A stretch of 39,689 nt of DNA from Acidimicrobiaceae bacterium (GTDB lineage Bacteria > Actinomycetota > Acidimicrobiia > Acidimicrobiales > Bog-793): positions 1-39,689 of the forward strand of contig PLIM01000178.1 of assembly GCA_003139355.1 (NCBI GenBank), in the 5' to 3' direction. How positions within the stretch are numbered: position 1 is the first letter of the stretch; every line of letters starts with the position of its first letter. Both the position numbers and the translations under genes were made by a program. Below the pieces are notes generated by a model. It did not search any database. It saw nothing but the letters and a program-made list of their open reading frames with translations, and was not told the DNA's origin. Shown here piece after piece: positions 1-10,090 of this stretch.

Positions 1-17
1 TTATGGTGAGGGGTACT

Positions 18-23
18 TAGGCT
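18..23 (+). promoter_or_regulatory. Putative -10 box, leaderless start of the hydrolase gene
   Basis: TAGGCT ends 7 nt before the GTG at 31. It fits TANNNT-N7-start, which recurs upstream of other first genes in this window. The -35 region would lie outside the window. Confidence 0.5.
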
Positions 24-30
24 TCGTGGC

Positions 31-840
31 GTGCCGGACGCCACCATTCTCGAAGGCGCGCTCGAAGGCTTCAGCCGCTCGAGCTTCACGGCACGCGACA
101 GGACTCGTGACATCTACCGGATCGGCGCAGGCCCCGCAGTGATCGTCATGAGTGAGATCCCGGGCATCACGCCCTTGGTCGCGGCCTTCGCCCGCCGCGT
201 CGCCGCCATCGGATGCACCGCTGTGCTCCCTCAGCTGTTCGGCGTTGCGGGGGCCGAGCCCACGCCGGGGCGCATGGCGAGGACCACTGCTGGCGCGTGC
301 ATCTCGCGGGAGTACTCCACCTTCTCCCTGCGCCGCACGAGCCCGATCACGGCGTGGCTGCGCGTCCTGGCCCGAGCCGAGCACGAGGCCTGCGGTGGTC
401 CCGGGGTCGGAGCCGTCGGGATGTGCCTCAGCGGAGGCTTCGCTCTGGCAATGATGGTCGACGACGTAGTGCTCGCTCCCGTGCTCTCACAGCCTGCGCT
501 CCCCTTTCCCCTAACCAGGGCCCACCGACGCGATCTCGGCATCGGCGACGAGGACCTCGCACGCGTGCGACAGCGATGCGGAGCGGGGGACGTGTGCGTG
601 CTCGGCCTGCGTTTCTCGGGCGACAAGGCGGTGCCGCCGGAGCGGTTCGCGAGGCTGCGCGAGGAACTGGGCGAGGCCTTCGTCGCCGTCGAGATCGACT
701 CGGGACCGGGCAACCCCGAGGGCTACCGCTCCTCGGCGCACTCGGTGCTCACCGAGGATCTGCGCGACGTCGAGAACAGCGCGACCCGCGCTGCGATGGA
801 CCAGGTTCTCGATCTGTTCAAGTCGAAGCTGCTGAACTGA
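31..840 (+). CDS. Dienelactone hydrolase-family protein
   Basis: The 269-residue product looks like an alpha/beta hydrolase of the dienelactone hydrolase family. The nucleophile elbow reads GMCLSGG, with candidate nucleophile Cys132. A candidate acid is Asp198 (FSGDKAVPPE) and a candidate base is His237 (SSAHSVLTED), which gives the Cys-Asp-His order of the family. The early segment VIVMSEIPGITP fits the usual first strand and oxyanion loop. There is no signal peptide, so the protein should be cytosolic. The substrate cannot be read from sequence; many relatives are annotated only by family. The GTG start is forced by an in-frame TGA at 7-9, and a TAGGCT hexamer lies 7 nt before it. The 3' end overlaps the convergent dapC by 23 nt. 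The family is fairly sure, the reaction is not. Confidence 0.85.
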   Translation: MPDATILEGALEGFSRSSFTARDRTRDIYRIGAGPAVIVMSEIPGITPLVAAFARRVAAIGCTAVLPQLFGVAGAEPTPGRMARTTAGACISREYSTFSLRRTSPITAWLRVLARAEHEACGGPGVGAVGMCLSGGFALAMMVDDVVLAPVLSQPALPFPLTRAHRRDLGIGDEDLARVRQRCGAGDVCVLGLRFSGDKAVPPERFARLREELGEAFVAVEIDSGPGNPEGYRSSAHSVLTEDLRDVENSATRAAMDQVLDLFKSKLLN

Positions 841-2053
841 TCCTTGCGGTCGCGAGCCTCCGGGCGACGAGCTCGAGCCGATCGCCCGGCTGAACCAGCG
901 CGACCCTGACGTGGCCGGCGCCCGCCTGTCCATAAGTGTCACCCGGGGCGACCAGCACACCGCCGCGCTCGGCCAGCCAACTCGTCAGCGCCCAGCCCGG
1001 GTTCTGGTCGCCTGACGCGCCTGGCGCCGCGAAGCTTTCTGGAACGGCCACCCAGAGGTAGAAGGACCCCGCGGGAATCCCGGCGCGGATCCCGCTGTCG
1101 CTCAGCACCTTGGCAAAACGCTTCAGCCGCTCGAGGTAGGTCGCTCTCTGCCGCTCGACATGTGAGTCATCGCCGAGCGCCACGGCGCCGGCGTGCTGCA
1201 CGGGTCCCGGCACCATGAACCCGGCGTGCTGACGCAATCTGGACAGGTACTCGACAAGATCGGCGTCCCCGGCAAAGAAACCGGCCCGTAGCCCTGCGAG
1301 ATTCGACCGTTTCGATAGCGAGTGGACGGCAATGACCCCCTCGGGGCCGTGCTCGAGGACCGTGTGGCCGGGCCCGGCCCAAGTGAACTCGATGTAGCAC
1401 TCGTCGGAGAACACCGGCACGCCATGAGAGCGACCCCACCTCGCCACGGCCGCCAGGTCCTCGAGCTGGCCTGCGGGGTTGCCGGGGCTGTTGACCCACA
1501 GGCACAGGGCCCGAGCCGCGTCCTCCGGCGAGATCGACGACAGCTGCATCGTCCCGTCCGGCCGCGTCGGCACGGCCACCGCACGGCACCTGGCCAGGAT
1601 CGCACCCATCTCGTAGGTCGGATAGGCAACAAGCGGACACAGCACGGTGTCACGCGCCGGCGTCCTCAGGCGCAGCCAGTGAGGCACGCCGGCAACAAGC
1701 TCCTTGGTCCCGACGCACGCCGCGATGGCCACCCCGGCGGTATCGACCCCGAACCGGCGGGACATCCACGCGAGAGCGGCCTCGCGGTACTCCGAGGTCC
1801 CGATCGAGGAGGGATACCCGCGCTCGCTCCCGGAGGTGGCGAGCGCCTCGAGGACCAGAGCAGGCGGGGGGTCGCACGGAGTGCCGATCGAAAGGTCGAC
1901 CGCACCACCTTCGTGGCGTTGCGCGAGCTCTGCGAGCGCGGCCAGCTTGTCGAAGGGATACGTCGGGGGCACGAAACCAGCCTCCGCGTCCTCGCCCGCC
2001 CCTGCCCCTTGCGCCTTCTCGCCGGGCTCGCCGAAGGTCGGAAGGTAGGTCAC
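818..2053 (-). CDS. dapC: Succinyldiaminopimelate aminotransferase (DapC type)
   Basis: This is a fold-type I PLP aminotransferase of 411 residues. Visible landmarks are TYPFDKL near residue 31, NSPGNP at 188-193, SDECY at 216-220 with the PLP-contacting Asp217, and SLSKRSNLAG with Schiff-base Lys248. The N-terminal PFDKL segment resembles actinobacterial DapC proteins. DapC converts N-succinyl-2-amino-6-ketopimelate to N-succinyl-LL-diaminopimelate in lysine and peptidoglycan synthesis. The assignment is reinforced by dapF two genes upstream in the same operon. The start overlaps the hflX stop by 4 nt, so it is probably translationally coupled. About 28 residues before the conserved core are low complexity and probably disordered. 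Another class I aminotransferase specificity remains possible. Confidence 0.82.
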   Translation of the reverse strand: MTYLPTFGEPGEKAQGAGAGEDAEAGFVPPTYPFDKLAALAELAQRHEGGAVDLSIGTPCDPPPALVLEALATSGSERGYPSSIGTSEYREAALAWMSRRFGVDTAGVAIAACVGTKELVAGVPHWLRLRTPARDTVLCPLVAYPTYEMGAILARCRAVAVPTRPDGTMQLSSISPEDAARALCLWVNSPGNPAGQLEDLAAVARWGRSHGVPVFSDECYIEFTWAGPGHTVLEHGPEGVIAVHSLSKRSNLAGLRAGFFAGDADLVEYLSRLRQHAGFMVPGPVQHAGAVALGDDSHVERQRATYLERLKRFAKVLSDSGIRAGIPAGSFYLWVAVPESFAAPGASGDQNPGWALTSWLAERGGVLVAPGDTYGQAGAGHVRVALVQPGDRLELVARRLATARISSAAST

Positions 2054-3327
2054 TTCTGCACGAACTCGGCGTAACGCCGAGCCCCACGCTCATCGAGGCG
2101 GGCCTTCACGATCACGTGCTCACCCTCGTAGCGCTCGCCAACCACCTCGCCTTCTCGATGGATTGCTGCGACAACGTCACCGCGCGCCACAGGCACCGCG
2201 AGCTCTACCACGTGATCCGCGATTCTGAGCTGATCCGCGATGGCGCGGAGCAGCTCAGGCACGCCCCGGCCGCTGAGGGCCGAGCACGCCACCGAACCAG
2301 GGTGCGCGGCCATGAGCCGTCCCGCCTTGCGCCGGTCCAGATCGGCCTTGTTGAACGCCAGAAGCTCCGGAACCTCACCGGCCCCGATCTCTGTCAGAAC
2401 CGCATGAACCGCATCGATCTGCGCCAATGGGTCGGCTGAGGAGGAGTCGACGACGTGCACGAGGAGGTCGGAGGACCCGACGACCTCCAATGTGGCGTGG
2501 AAGGCATCCACCAGCTGATGGGGCAGCTTGCGCACGAACCCGACGGTGTCCGAGCACAGCACCGACTCGCCTCCCGCCAGATCGAGACGTCGAGTCCGAG
2601 GATCCAGCGTGGAGAAGAGCTTGTCCTCGACGAGCACACCCGCATCTGTGAAGACGTTGAGCAGAGTGGACTTGCCGGCGTTGGTGTAGCCGACGAGCGA
2701 CACGGTCCGAAGCGCTCCGCGCTTTCGCGCCTTGCGCTGGGTCCGACGCGTCGACTCGAGACCTCGAAGCTCGACCTCGAGCTTGCGAATGCGGCGCATG
2801 ATCCGCCGCCGGTCGACCTCGAGCTGGGTTTCACCGGGGCCCCTGGCCCCGATCCCGCCGGCTTGCTGGGACAGCACGAGGCCCTTGCCCCTCAGACGCG
2901 GGAGCCGGTAGCGGCTCAGGGCGAGCTCAACCTGCGCGCGGCCCTCCTGAGTGTGGGCATTCTGGGCGAAGATGTCGAGGATCACCGCAGTTCGGTCGAT
3001 GGCGGTCCTCCCGAGGATCTTCTCGAGGTTCCTCTGCTGGGCAGGCGTGAGCTCGTCGTCGAAGACCACGGTGTCGGCGTCCACGGCCTCACTTATCCTG
3101 CGAAGCTCCTCCGCCTTGCCTCGGCCGATGTAGGTTGCCGGGTCCGCTGCCTCACGTCGCTGCACGACGCGGGCCGCTTCGTCAGCACCGGCCGTGTCGA
3201 CGAGCAAGGCGAGCTCGTCGAGGCTCGCCTCGACCTCCCCGAGGGTGCGCGGCCACGCGACCATCCCGACGAGCACGATCTTCTCCCGGAACCTCCGGTC
3301 GATGAGGCTGGTCGAGACCATCTTCAC
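2050..3327 (-). CDS. hflX: GTPase HflX
   Basis: HflX is a ribosome-associated GTPase that splits or rescues stalled 70S ribosomes, notably under heat stress. The 425-residue product carries the HflX signature GGIGARGPGETQLE at 158-170, a basic helical linker at 171-205, and a TrmE-Era-Obg-type G domain. The G motifs are GYTNAGKST at 213-221 (G1), DTVGF at 260-264 (G3) and NKAD at 326-329 (G4). The N-terminal HflX domain includes YIGRGKAEEL at 66-75 and the DELTPAQQRNLEK segment. It overlaps dapF by 4 nt upstream and dapC by 4 nt downstream. The miaA-dapF-hflX order is also known from mycobacteria. Confidence 0.95.
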   Translation of the reverse strand: MKMVSTSLIDRRFREKIVLVGMVAWPRTLGEVEASLDELALLVDTAGADEAARVVQRREAADPATYIGRGKAEELRRISEAVDADTVVFDDELTPAQQRNLEKILGRTAIDRTAVILDIFAQNAHTQEGRAQVELALSRYRLPRLRGKGLVLSQQAGGIGARGPGETQLEVDRRRIMRRIRKLEVELRGLESTRRTQRKARKRGALRTVSLVGYTNAGKSTLLNVFTDAGVLVEDKLFSTLDPRTRRLDLAGGESVLCSDTVGFVRKLPHQLVDAFHATLEVVGSSDLLVHVVDSSSADPLAQIDAVHAVLTEIGAGEVPELLAFNKADLDRRKAGRLMAAHPGSVACSALSGRGVPELLRAIADQLRIADHVVELAVPVARGDVVAAIHREGEVVGERYEGEHVIVKARLDERGARRYAEFVQK

Positions 3328-4265
3328 GGCGCGACCGCGACCACGCCCGGCTCGCCGAGGTCGGCGGGCTCGACCTCGATTCGGGCGACGCGCTGGACCG
3401 GACCGGCCAGCTCTGCCACCACGGCGAGCGGATCGTCTCCCGCAAGGATCACTTCGACGGTCCCTCCCGGGTTGTGAACTCGCACTCGATCAGCGGAGAT
3501 CCCCGCGGAATGCAGGGCGGCGGCCGCGGCCGCGCTCCCGGTCCCACAGGCGAGCGTCATCCCGGCACCGCGCTCCCAGACAAGAAGCGACAACTCGCCG
3601 TTGCCAGGCCCGCAGGTGGCGACCTCCACGTTCTGCCCGCCGGGACGCTGCTTCTCGAGCGCCGGGCCGATGGCTGCGACCACGACACCTTGCAGCGAGG
3701 GAGCGAGCAAGACGAGATGGGGATTGCCGGCATCCACGTGCCAGGCAGGCCATGGCAGTGCCACCGAGCCAGGGAGCAACACGTCGGCGACAGGGTCCAG
3801 CGAGGTGACCCGCAGGCGCCCCATCTCGACTGAGACCTCGGCGGAACCGTGCCCGTAGCGGTGGCGCAGGATGGCCCGGCGCACACCGGCGTCGGTCTCG
3901 ATGGCGACCTCGGGCCCGGGCAGGTACCCTGCCTCGATCGTGGCGAGGGCGAAGCAGCGCAGGCCGTTGCCGCTCGTCTCGGCACGGCCTCCGTCCGCGT
4001 TGCGCAGCTCCATGCGAACATCGCCACCCGACACGGCCGACCGCAGGATGAGGAGCCCGTCGGCTCCGACGCCGGTGTGGCGGTCACAAAGTGCCCGCGC
4101 GAGCTCACCGACGTGATCCGCTCCGGTGGACGGCCCCGGGTCGCCGGGCTCGGTAGGTGCGTGGCCGGCTCGCTGGCGTGCAGCCGCGTCGAGCCCTCGG
4201 CCATCGAGCGCGACCAGGAAGTCGTTCCCGAGGCCGTGGTACTTGACCAGCGTCAGCACGCTCAT
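3324..4265 (-). CDS. dapF: Diaminopimelate epimerase with one catalytic Cys replaced by Ser
   Basis: DapF converts LL- to meso-diaminopimelate for lysine and peptidoglycan. The 313-residue product has the N-terminal KYHGLGNDF motif (8-16), a VGADG motif (66-70), NADGGRAE (89-96), AGNPHL (179-184) and ERGAGMTLACGTGSA (231-245). DapF uses two cysteines as a two-base pair. Cys240 in ACGTG is present, but the usual MCGNG or QCGNG reads ETSGNG here, so Ser98 (codon AGC) stands where the first cysteine is expected. Cys104 of the following LRC is retained. An extra stretch of about 20 residues (32-52, rich in Pro and Gly) follows the first strand. Context supports a working DapF: miaA ends on its start codon (1 nt overlap), hflX overlaps its stop, and dapC is in the same operon. 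The family is certain; the effect of Ser98 is not. Confidence 0.92.
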   Translation of the reverse strand: MSVLTLVKYHGLGNDFLVALDGRGLDAAARQRAGHAPTEPGDPGPSTGADHVGELARALCDRHTGVGADGLLILRSAVSGGDVRMELRNADGGRAETSGNGLRCFALATIEAGYLPGPEVAIETDAGVRRAILRHRYGHGSAEVSVEMGRLRVTSLDPVADVLLPGSVALPWPAWHVDAGNPHLVLLAPSLQGVVVAAIGPALEKQRPGGQNVEVATCGPGNGELSLLVWERGAGMTLACGTGSAAAAAALHSAGISADRVRVHNPGGTVEVILAGDDPLAVVAELAGPVQRVARIEVEPADLGEPGVVAVAP

Positions 4266-5251
4266 CAGTGTCGCACGGCCCTGGTGGTGGCGGTGTCCCC
4301 GAGACGAACAGGGATCGCTTCACGGAGCTGAGCGCGAACCGCGCCACACAGATCGCTCCGATCGGCTCGAATCCAGACCACGCGCGGGTCGCGCTTGAAC
4401 CAAGCTTCTTGCCGGCGGGCCAGCGCGCGCAGCCGGCGAACTGACTCGGCCTTTGCCTGCTCGAGCGGGACGCCCTCTTCGAGGTGCCCAAGGAGCTCCC
4501 GGTACCCGATCGCCTGGCGGGCCGTGCGCGACAACCCGGCCGACCTGGTCTGAAGCGCCCGGACTTCGTCGAGGAGGCCCCGCGTGAGCTGGTCCTCGAA
4601 CCGCTCGGCAAGCCTGTGATCGAGCTGGTCGCGGCCAAGCTCGAGCCCGATGATGATCGAGCTGGTCGCCGGATAGGTGACCAGGCCCGGCCCGAACGAG
4701 GAGAAGGGTCTCCCGCTGCCGAGCGCGACCTCCAGCGCTCGGACGATCCTGCGGCGGTTGCCCGGCTCGACTCTGGCCGCCGCGACCGGGTCCAGCTCGC
4801 AGAGGCGCCCGAAGAGCTCCGCGAGACCGCCGGGTTGCTCAGCCTGGTGCTCGAGCTCGGCCGCTACTTCGGGGAAGCGGCCGGGGATCTCGAGCCGGTC
4901 AAGGACCGCACGATGGTAGAGACCGGTGCCTCCGACGAGCAGCGGCGAGTGCCCACGAGCATCGATCTCCTGAAGCACTCGTCGCGCCTCGGCTTGAAAC
5001 GCGGCAACTGAGAACTCCTCCGAAGGATCGACGATATCGATGAGGTGCCAGGGCGCGGCGGCTTGCTCGGCAAGCGTGGGCTTGGCGGTACCGAGGTCGA
5101 GGTGGCGGTAGACGGCCATCGCGTCCACCGAGACAAGCTCGTACCGGCACCGGCACGACGCCGCCAGTTCGAGCGCGAGCGCCGTCTTGCCGGTGCCGGT
5201 CGGGCCCACGATCGCTACGCGCGGCGGATCGGGACTCTGGACGCCTTTCAG
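4265..5251 (-). CDS. miaA: tRNA dimethylallyltransferase, probable CTG start
   Basis: MiaA transfers dimethylallyl to A37 of tRNAs reading UNN codons. Landmarks are the P-loop GPTGTGKT, the segment LVSVDAMAVYRHLDLGTAKP, LVGGTGLYHRAV, the C-terminal AIGYRE and RRQEAWFKRD. The start needs care. No ATG, GTG or TTG occurs in frame between 5440 and the P-loop. A start at 5440 would overlap hpf by 193 nt and add 63 unconserved residues. A CTG at 5251-5249 forms CTGA with the hpf stop, a 4 nt overlap like others in this operon. It has GGAG 8 nt upstream and gives 328 residues, close to family length. I therefore place the start at 5251. Function is very sure, the start moderately so. Confidence 0.88.
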   Translation of the reverse strand: MKGVQSPDPPRVAIVGPTGTGKTALALELAASCRCRYELVSVDAMAVYRHLDLGTAKPTLAEQAAAPWHLIDIVDPSEEFSVAAFQAEARRVLQEIDARGHSPLLVGGTGLYHRAVLDRLEIPGRFPEVAAELEHQAEQPGGLAELFGRLCELDPVAAARVEPGNRRRIVRALEVALGSGRPFSSFGPGLVTYPATSSIIIGLELGRDQLDHRLAERFEDQLTRGLLDEVRALQTRSAGLSRTARQAIGYRELLGHLEEGVPLEQAKAESVRRLRALARRQEAWFKRDPRVVWIRADRSDLCGAVRAQLREAIPVRLGDTATTRAVRH

Positions 5252-5601
5252 TCCGGAAGCTCCGTTGATCGCTGGTCCGCCGCTCCGTGACGAGGCCGCG
5301 AGCGTTGCACGAGGCGGTCCTGCATTCGCGTCAGCCGCTGGGTTTCCTTGGAGATGGCGGCCTCCAGCGCAGCACTCGCCAGGTGACCGCTCGCCCGGAC
5401 GCGGACGACGCGACCGCGGGCCACGACCGAGATCTCGCACGTCACATAGCCGTCGTCGCGCGCCGCATGGTCGCGCGAGAAGACGATCTCGGCCCTCTGG
5501 GTCCCCTCGAGGAACCGCTCGAGGTGCTGTGCCTTCTCAAGTGCGGCTTCGCGAAGCCCGACTGGGATGTCCAAGTGGCGGGTATGCACCGTGATCTCCA
5601 T
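5248..5601 (-). CDS. hpf: Short ribosome hibernation factor (HPF/RaiA family)
   Basis: The 117-residue product matches the N-terminal domain of the HPF/RaiA (sigma-54 modulation) family. It has MEITVHTRHLDIPVGLREA at the start, a KAQHLERFL helix, the strand AEIVFSRDHA, and a final helix AALEAAISKETQRLTRMQD. This domain binds the decoding site of the 30S subunit and stops translation in resting cells. Long actinobacterial HPFs also carry a C-terminal dimerisation domain; this one ends after the first domain plus a short basic tail, so it is a short form. It is the first gene of the hpf-miaA-dapF-hflX-dapC operon and has a clear AAAGGAG ribosome-binding site. Its position ahead of miaA could tie hibernation to tRNA and ribosome maintenance (inference). 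Confidence 0.88.
   Translation of the reverse strand: MEITVHTRHLDIPVGLREAALEKAQHLERFLEGTQRAEIVFSRDHAARDDGYVTCEISVVARGRVVRVRASGHLASAALEAAISKETQRLTRMQDRLVQRSRPRHGAADQRSTELPD
5260..5263 (-). promoter_or_regulatory. Shine-Dalgarno GGAG for the CTG start of miaA
   Basis: GGAG lies 8 nt before the CTG at 5251-5249 and inside the last codons of hpf. It supports the unusual start and translational coupling to hpf. Confidence 0.5.
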
Positions 5602-5608
5602 GGGGCAG

Positions 5609-5615
5609 CTCCTTT
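5609..5615 (-). promoter_or_regulatory. Ribosome-binding site of hpf
   Basis: AAAGGAG lies 7 nt before the ATG at 5601. It fixes the hpf start and contrasts with the leader-free starts elsewhere in the window. Confidence 0.7.
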
Positions 5616-5769
5616 ACCATCAGGGACTCGCTGAAACGGTGACGGGCAACGCGGCTGACCTGGTCTTTGACCCCACACTCGCCTGCTGAGGGTGTCCCGT
5701 GCCTGGTGCTGGAGGCCAGCTGGCGCCGCCCCCTTCACACCTGAGCTCACAGTTGGTCCCTTCTCCCGC

Positions 5770-5790
5770 CGGCACCGCCAACCGGTGCCG
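5770..5790. other. Perfect hairpin in the hpf leader region
   Basis: CGGCACCG and CGGTGCCG form an 8 bp stem around a 5 nt loop (CCAAC). There is no U tract, so it is not a classic intrinsic terminator. It could act in the hpf 5' leader, lying about 170 nt before the start codon. Confidence 0.4.
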
Positions 5791-5921
5791 CGCAGGGCAG
5801 GACTTACATCTAAACCGCACCATGCTCAGCGACCACGAGTCGCCTTACGTGGGTCGTTTCGCCTGCGACTGGCATCGACTTGCAACCACAGACCCGCGCA
5901 GCCCATCGGGACGAGTTTACG

Positions 5922-8336
<2,415 letters not shown>

Positions 8337-8340
<4 letters not shown>

Positions 8341-8612
8341 GAGGATGCGGCGCTGCCGGCGCCCTCGCCCGTGTCGAAGTTCGCTGCGATCCCCTCCGCC
8401 GCAGCCTTGGCCAAGAGGCGCCCGTGCTCGTCGTCGCCGACCGTCTCGGACTCGTCGACGAGCATCACGGGGATCCCGTCGACAATGCGGTACCTCCGGT
8501 GGAGCCGTGGATTGTAGAGCGTCTCCTCGTCGACGAAGTACAGCAGAGGCCCTTTGTCCTCAGGGCAGGCGAGGAGAGCGAGCAGTTGCGGGTCTAGCGG
8601 CATGCGTGACAC
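8337..8612 (-). CDS. Trm112-family small protein without zinc cysteines
   Basis: The 91-residue product matches the Trm112/YcaR fold, with LDPQLLALLACPED at the start and the closing strand RYRIVDGIPVMLVDE. Typical members have two CxxC-like pairs for zinc. Here only Cys16 remains, followed by PED, and the second pair is replaced by NPRLHRRY, so zinc binding is probably lost. Trm112 proteins usually act as small partners or activators of other enzymes. This one sits between manB (24 nt upstream) and the PGI/PMI isomerase (4 nt overlap) and may belong to that pathway (inference). A Met at residue 4 is an alternative start. The acidic, Ala-rich tail after residue 60 is probably disordered. Confidence 0.8.
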
Positions 8613-8636
8613 CTTTCGTGGTCATGACCACTCTGG

Positions 8637-10067
8637 TCATCGCGTCCGGCTCTCTGCAAGCCGGTGGATGAGGCCGAGCACCTCGTCGAGGTGGTGGTCG
8701 CGTTCGGGCGCACTCTGCGCCTCCAGATTGAGCCGCAGGAGCGGTTCGGTGTTCGACGGCCGCAGGTTGAACCACCAGGCGCCAAGGTCGACGGTGATCC
8801 CGTCCAGATCGTCGATCTCCGCACCCTCAGCCAGGTAGTGCTCGGCCACCTCGCCGACCAACCCCGCAGGATCGGGCACCTCGGTGTTGATCTCCCCGGA
8901 ATCCGAGTAGCGCTCGAAGGGAACCCGGAGCTCAGAGAGCGGAATGCCGGCCTTGGAGAGAACTTCGAGCACGACGAGCGCGGCGATGATCCCGGAGTCC
9001 GCGCGGTAGTTCTCCCGGAAGTAGTAGTGCCCCGAGTGCTCACCCCCGAAGATCGCGCCGGTCTCGGCCATCACCGCCTTGATGAACGAGTGGCCCACGC
9101 GGGTCCGGATCGGGACACCGCCGTGCTCGATGATGATCTCGGGCACCGAGTGCGAACAGATGAGGTTGTAGAGGATCTTCGAGCCGGGATACCGCTCGAG
9201 CATGGCGACGCTGACGATCGCGGTCGTCAGCGATCCGGAGATCGGCTCTGCCTTCTCGTCGACGAGGAACACGCGGTCCGCGTCGCCGTCGAAGGCCAGG
9301 CCGACGTCGCTTCGGCTGAGCAGTATCCGCGAGCGCAGGTCAGCAAGGTTCTCGACCTGGATCGGGTTGGCTGGATGGTTCGGGAACGAACCGTCCAGCT
9401 CCGGATAGAGCATCTCGAGCTCGAACGGAAGACCGGCAAAGACCTCCGGGACGATGAGGCCTCCCATGCCGTTGGCCGTGTCGGCGACGATCTTCAAAGG
9501 CCTCAAATTCTCGACTCGGACGAACGAGCGCACGTGTGCCGCGAACTCCTCGAGCAGGTCGAGGTGCTCGACACGGGCGTCGTCGGCGACGTGCGCGACA
9601 CCGCCATCGGCCGGCGCGGTGGCGAACGCTTCGGCTGCCACGCGACGGACCTCACCGAGACCCGAGTCCCGACCGATCGGACGAGCTCCGGAAAGGCAGA
9701 ACTTTATGCCGTTGTAGGCCGGCGGGTTGTGCGACGCCGTGAGCATCGCCCCTGCGAGGTCGAGCCTCCCCGACGCGAAGTAAAGAAGGTCGGTCGATGC
9801 CAGGCCGACATCGACAACACCGAGTCCGACCGAGAGCAGGCCCGCGCTGAACGCGCGACTGAGCTCGACGCCCGACTTACGGATGTCACGTGCCACGACG
9901 ACTCGCTTGTCGGTCGCGCCTTGCGCGAGCACGAACGTGCCGAAGCCGACTCCCACCGCATAGACGATGCGGGCATTGAGCTCATCGGGAACCGTACCCC
10001 GGACGTCGTAGGCCTTGAAGATGTCATCGAAGGACGACCCGGGGGATCGAGACGGGTCAGGAGACAT
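8637..10067 (-). CDS. manB: Phosphomannomutase/phosphoglucomutase
   Basis: This 476-residue protein is an alpha-D-phosphohexomutase. It converts mannose-6-P to mannose-1-P and possibly the glucose counterparts. It has FKAYDVRGTVP near the N terminus, the phosphoserine loop TASHNPPAYNGIK with Ser112, the metal-binding loop FDGDADR, the sugar-binding GGEHSGHYYF, and the C-terminal phosphate-binding RPSNTEPLLRL. It is the first gene of the manB-Trm112-PGI/PMI-ahcY operon. A TAGGCT hexamer lies 9 nt before the ATG, which leaves almost no 5' leader. Together with the isomerase and the nucleotidyltransferase at 25405-26475 it completes a route to GDP-mannose. Confidence 0.93.
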   Translation of the reverse strand: MSPDPSRSPGSSFDDIFKAYDVRGTVPDELNARIVYAVGVGFGTFVLAQGATDKRVVVARDIRKSGVELSRAFSAGLLSVGLGVVDVGLASTDLLYFASGRLDLAGAMLTASHNPPAYNGIKFCLSGARPIGRDSGLGEVRRVAAEAFATAPADGGVAHVADDARVEHLDLLEEFAAHVRSFVRVENLRPLKIVADTANGMGGLIVPEVFAGLPFELEMLYPELDGSFPNHPANPIQVENLADLRSRILLSRSDVGLAFDGDADRVFLVDEKAEPISGSLTTAIVSVAMLERYPGSKILYNLICSHSVPEIIIEHGGVPIRTRVGHSFIKAVMAETGAIFGGEHSGHYYFRENYRADSGIIAALVVLEVLSKAGIPLSELRVPFERYSDSGEINTEVPDPAGLVGEVAEHYLAEGAEIDDLDGITVDLGAWWFNLRPSNTEPLLRLNLEAQSAPERDHHLDEVLGLIHRLAESRTR

Positions 10068-10076
10068 GGCAAGTCG

Positions 10077-10082
10077 AGCCTA
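10077..10082 (-). promoter_or_regulatory. Putative -10 box of the manB operon
   Basis: TAGGCT ends 9 nt before the manB ATG at 10067. The same TAG(G/C)CT-N9-ATG layout precedes rmlB and birA. No good -35 hexamer is visible. Confidence 0.5.
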
Positions 10083-10090
10083 GTCGGGAC

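Noticed and set aside
2455-3477. Long plus-strand frame of 340 codons opposite hflX and dapF
   Set aside because: It is antisense to two well-supported genes and has no recognisable domain; long antisense frames are usual in GC-rich DNA.
5252-5440. Upstream ATG of miaA adding 63 residues
   Set aside because: The extension lies inside hpf, is Arg, Gly and Pro rich, and precedes a P-loop that should sit close to the N terminus.
5620-5823. 67-codon minus-strand frame upstream of hpf with a CxxC and CxxxC pattern near the N terminus
   Set aside because: It recalls a zinc ribbon, but the second half has no conserved character, the codon use is less GC-biased at third positions than in neighbouring genes, and there is no ribosome-binding site. 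It more likely spans the hpf leader and hairpin.
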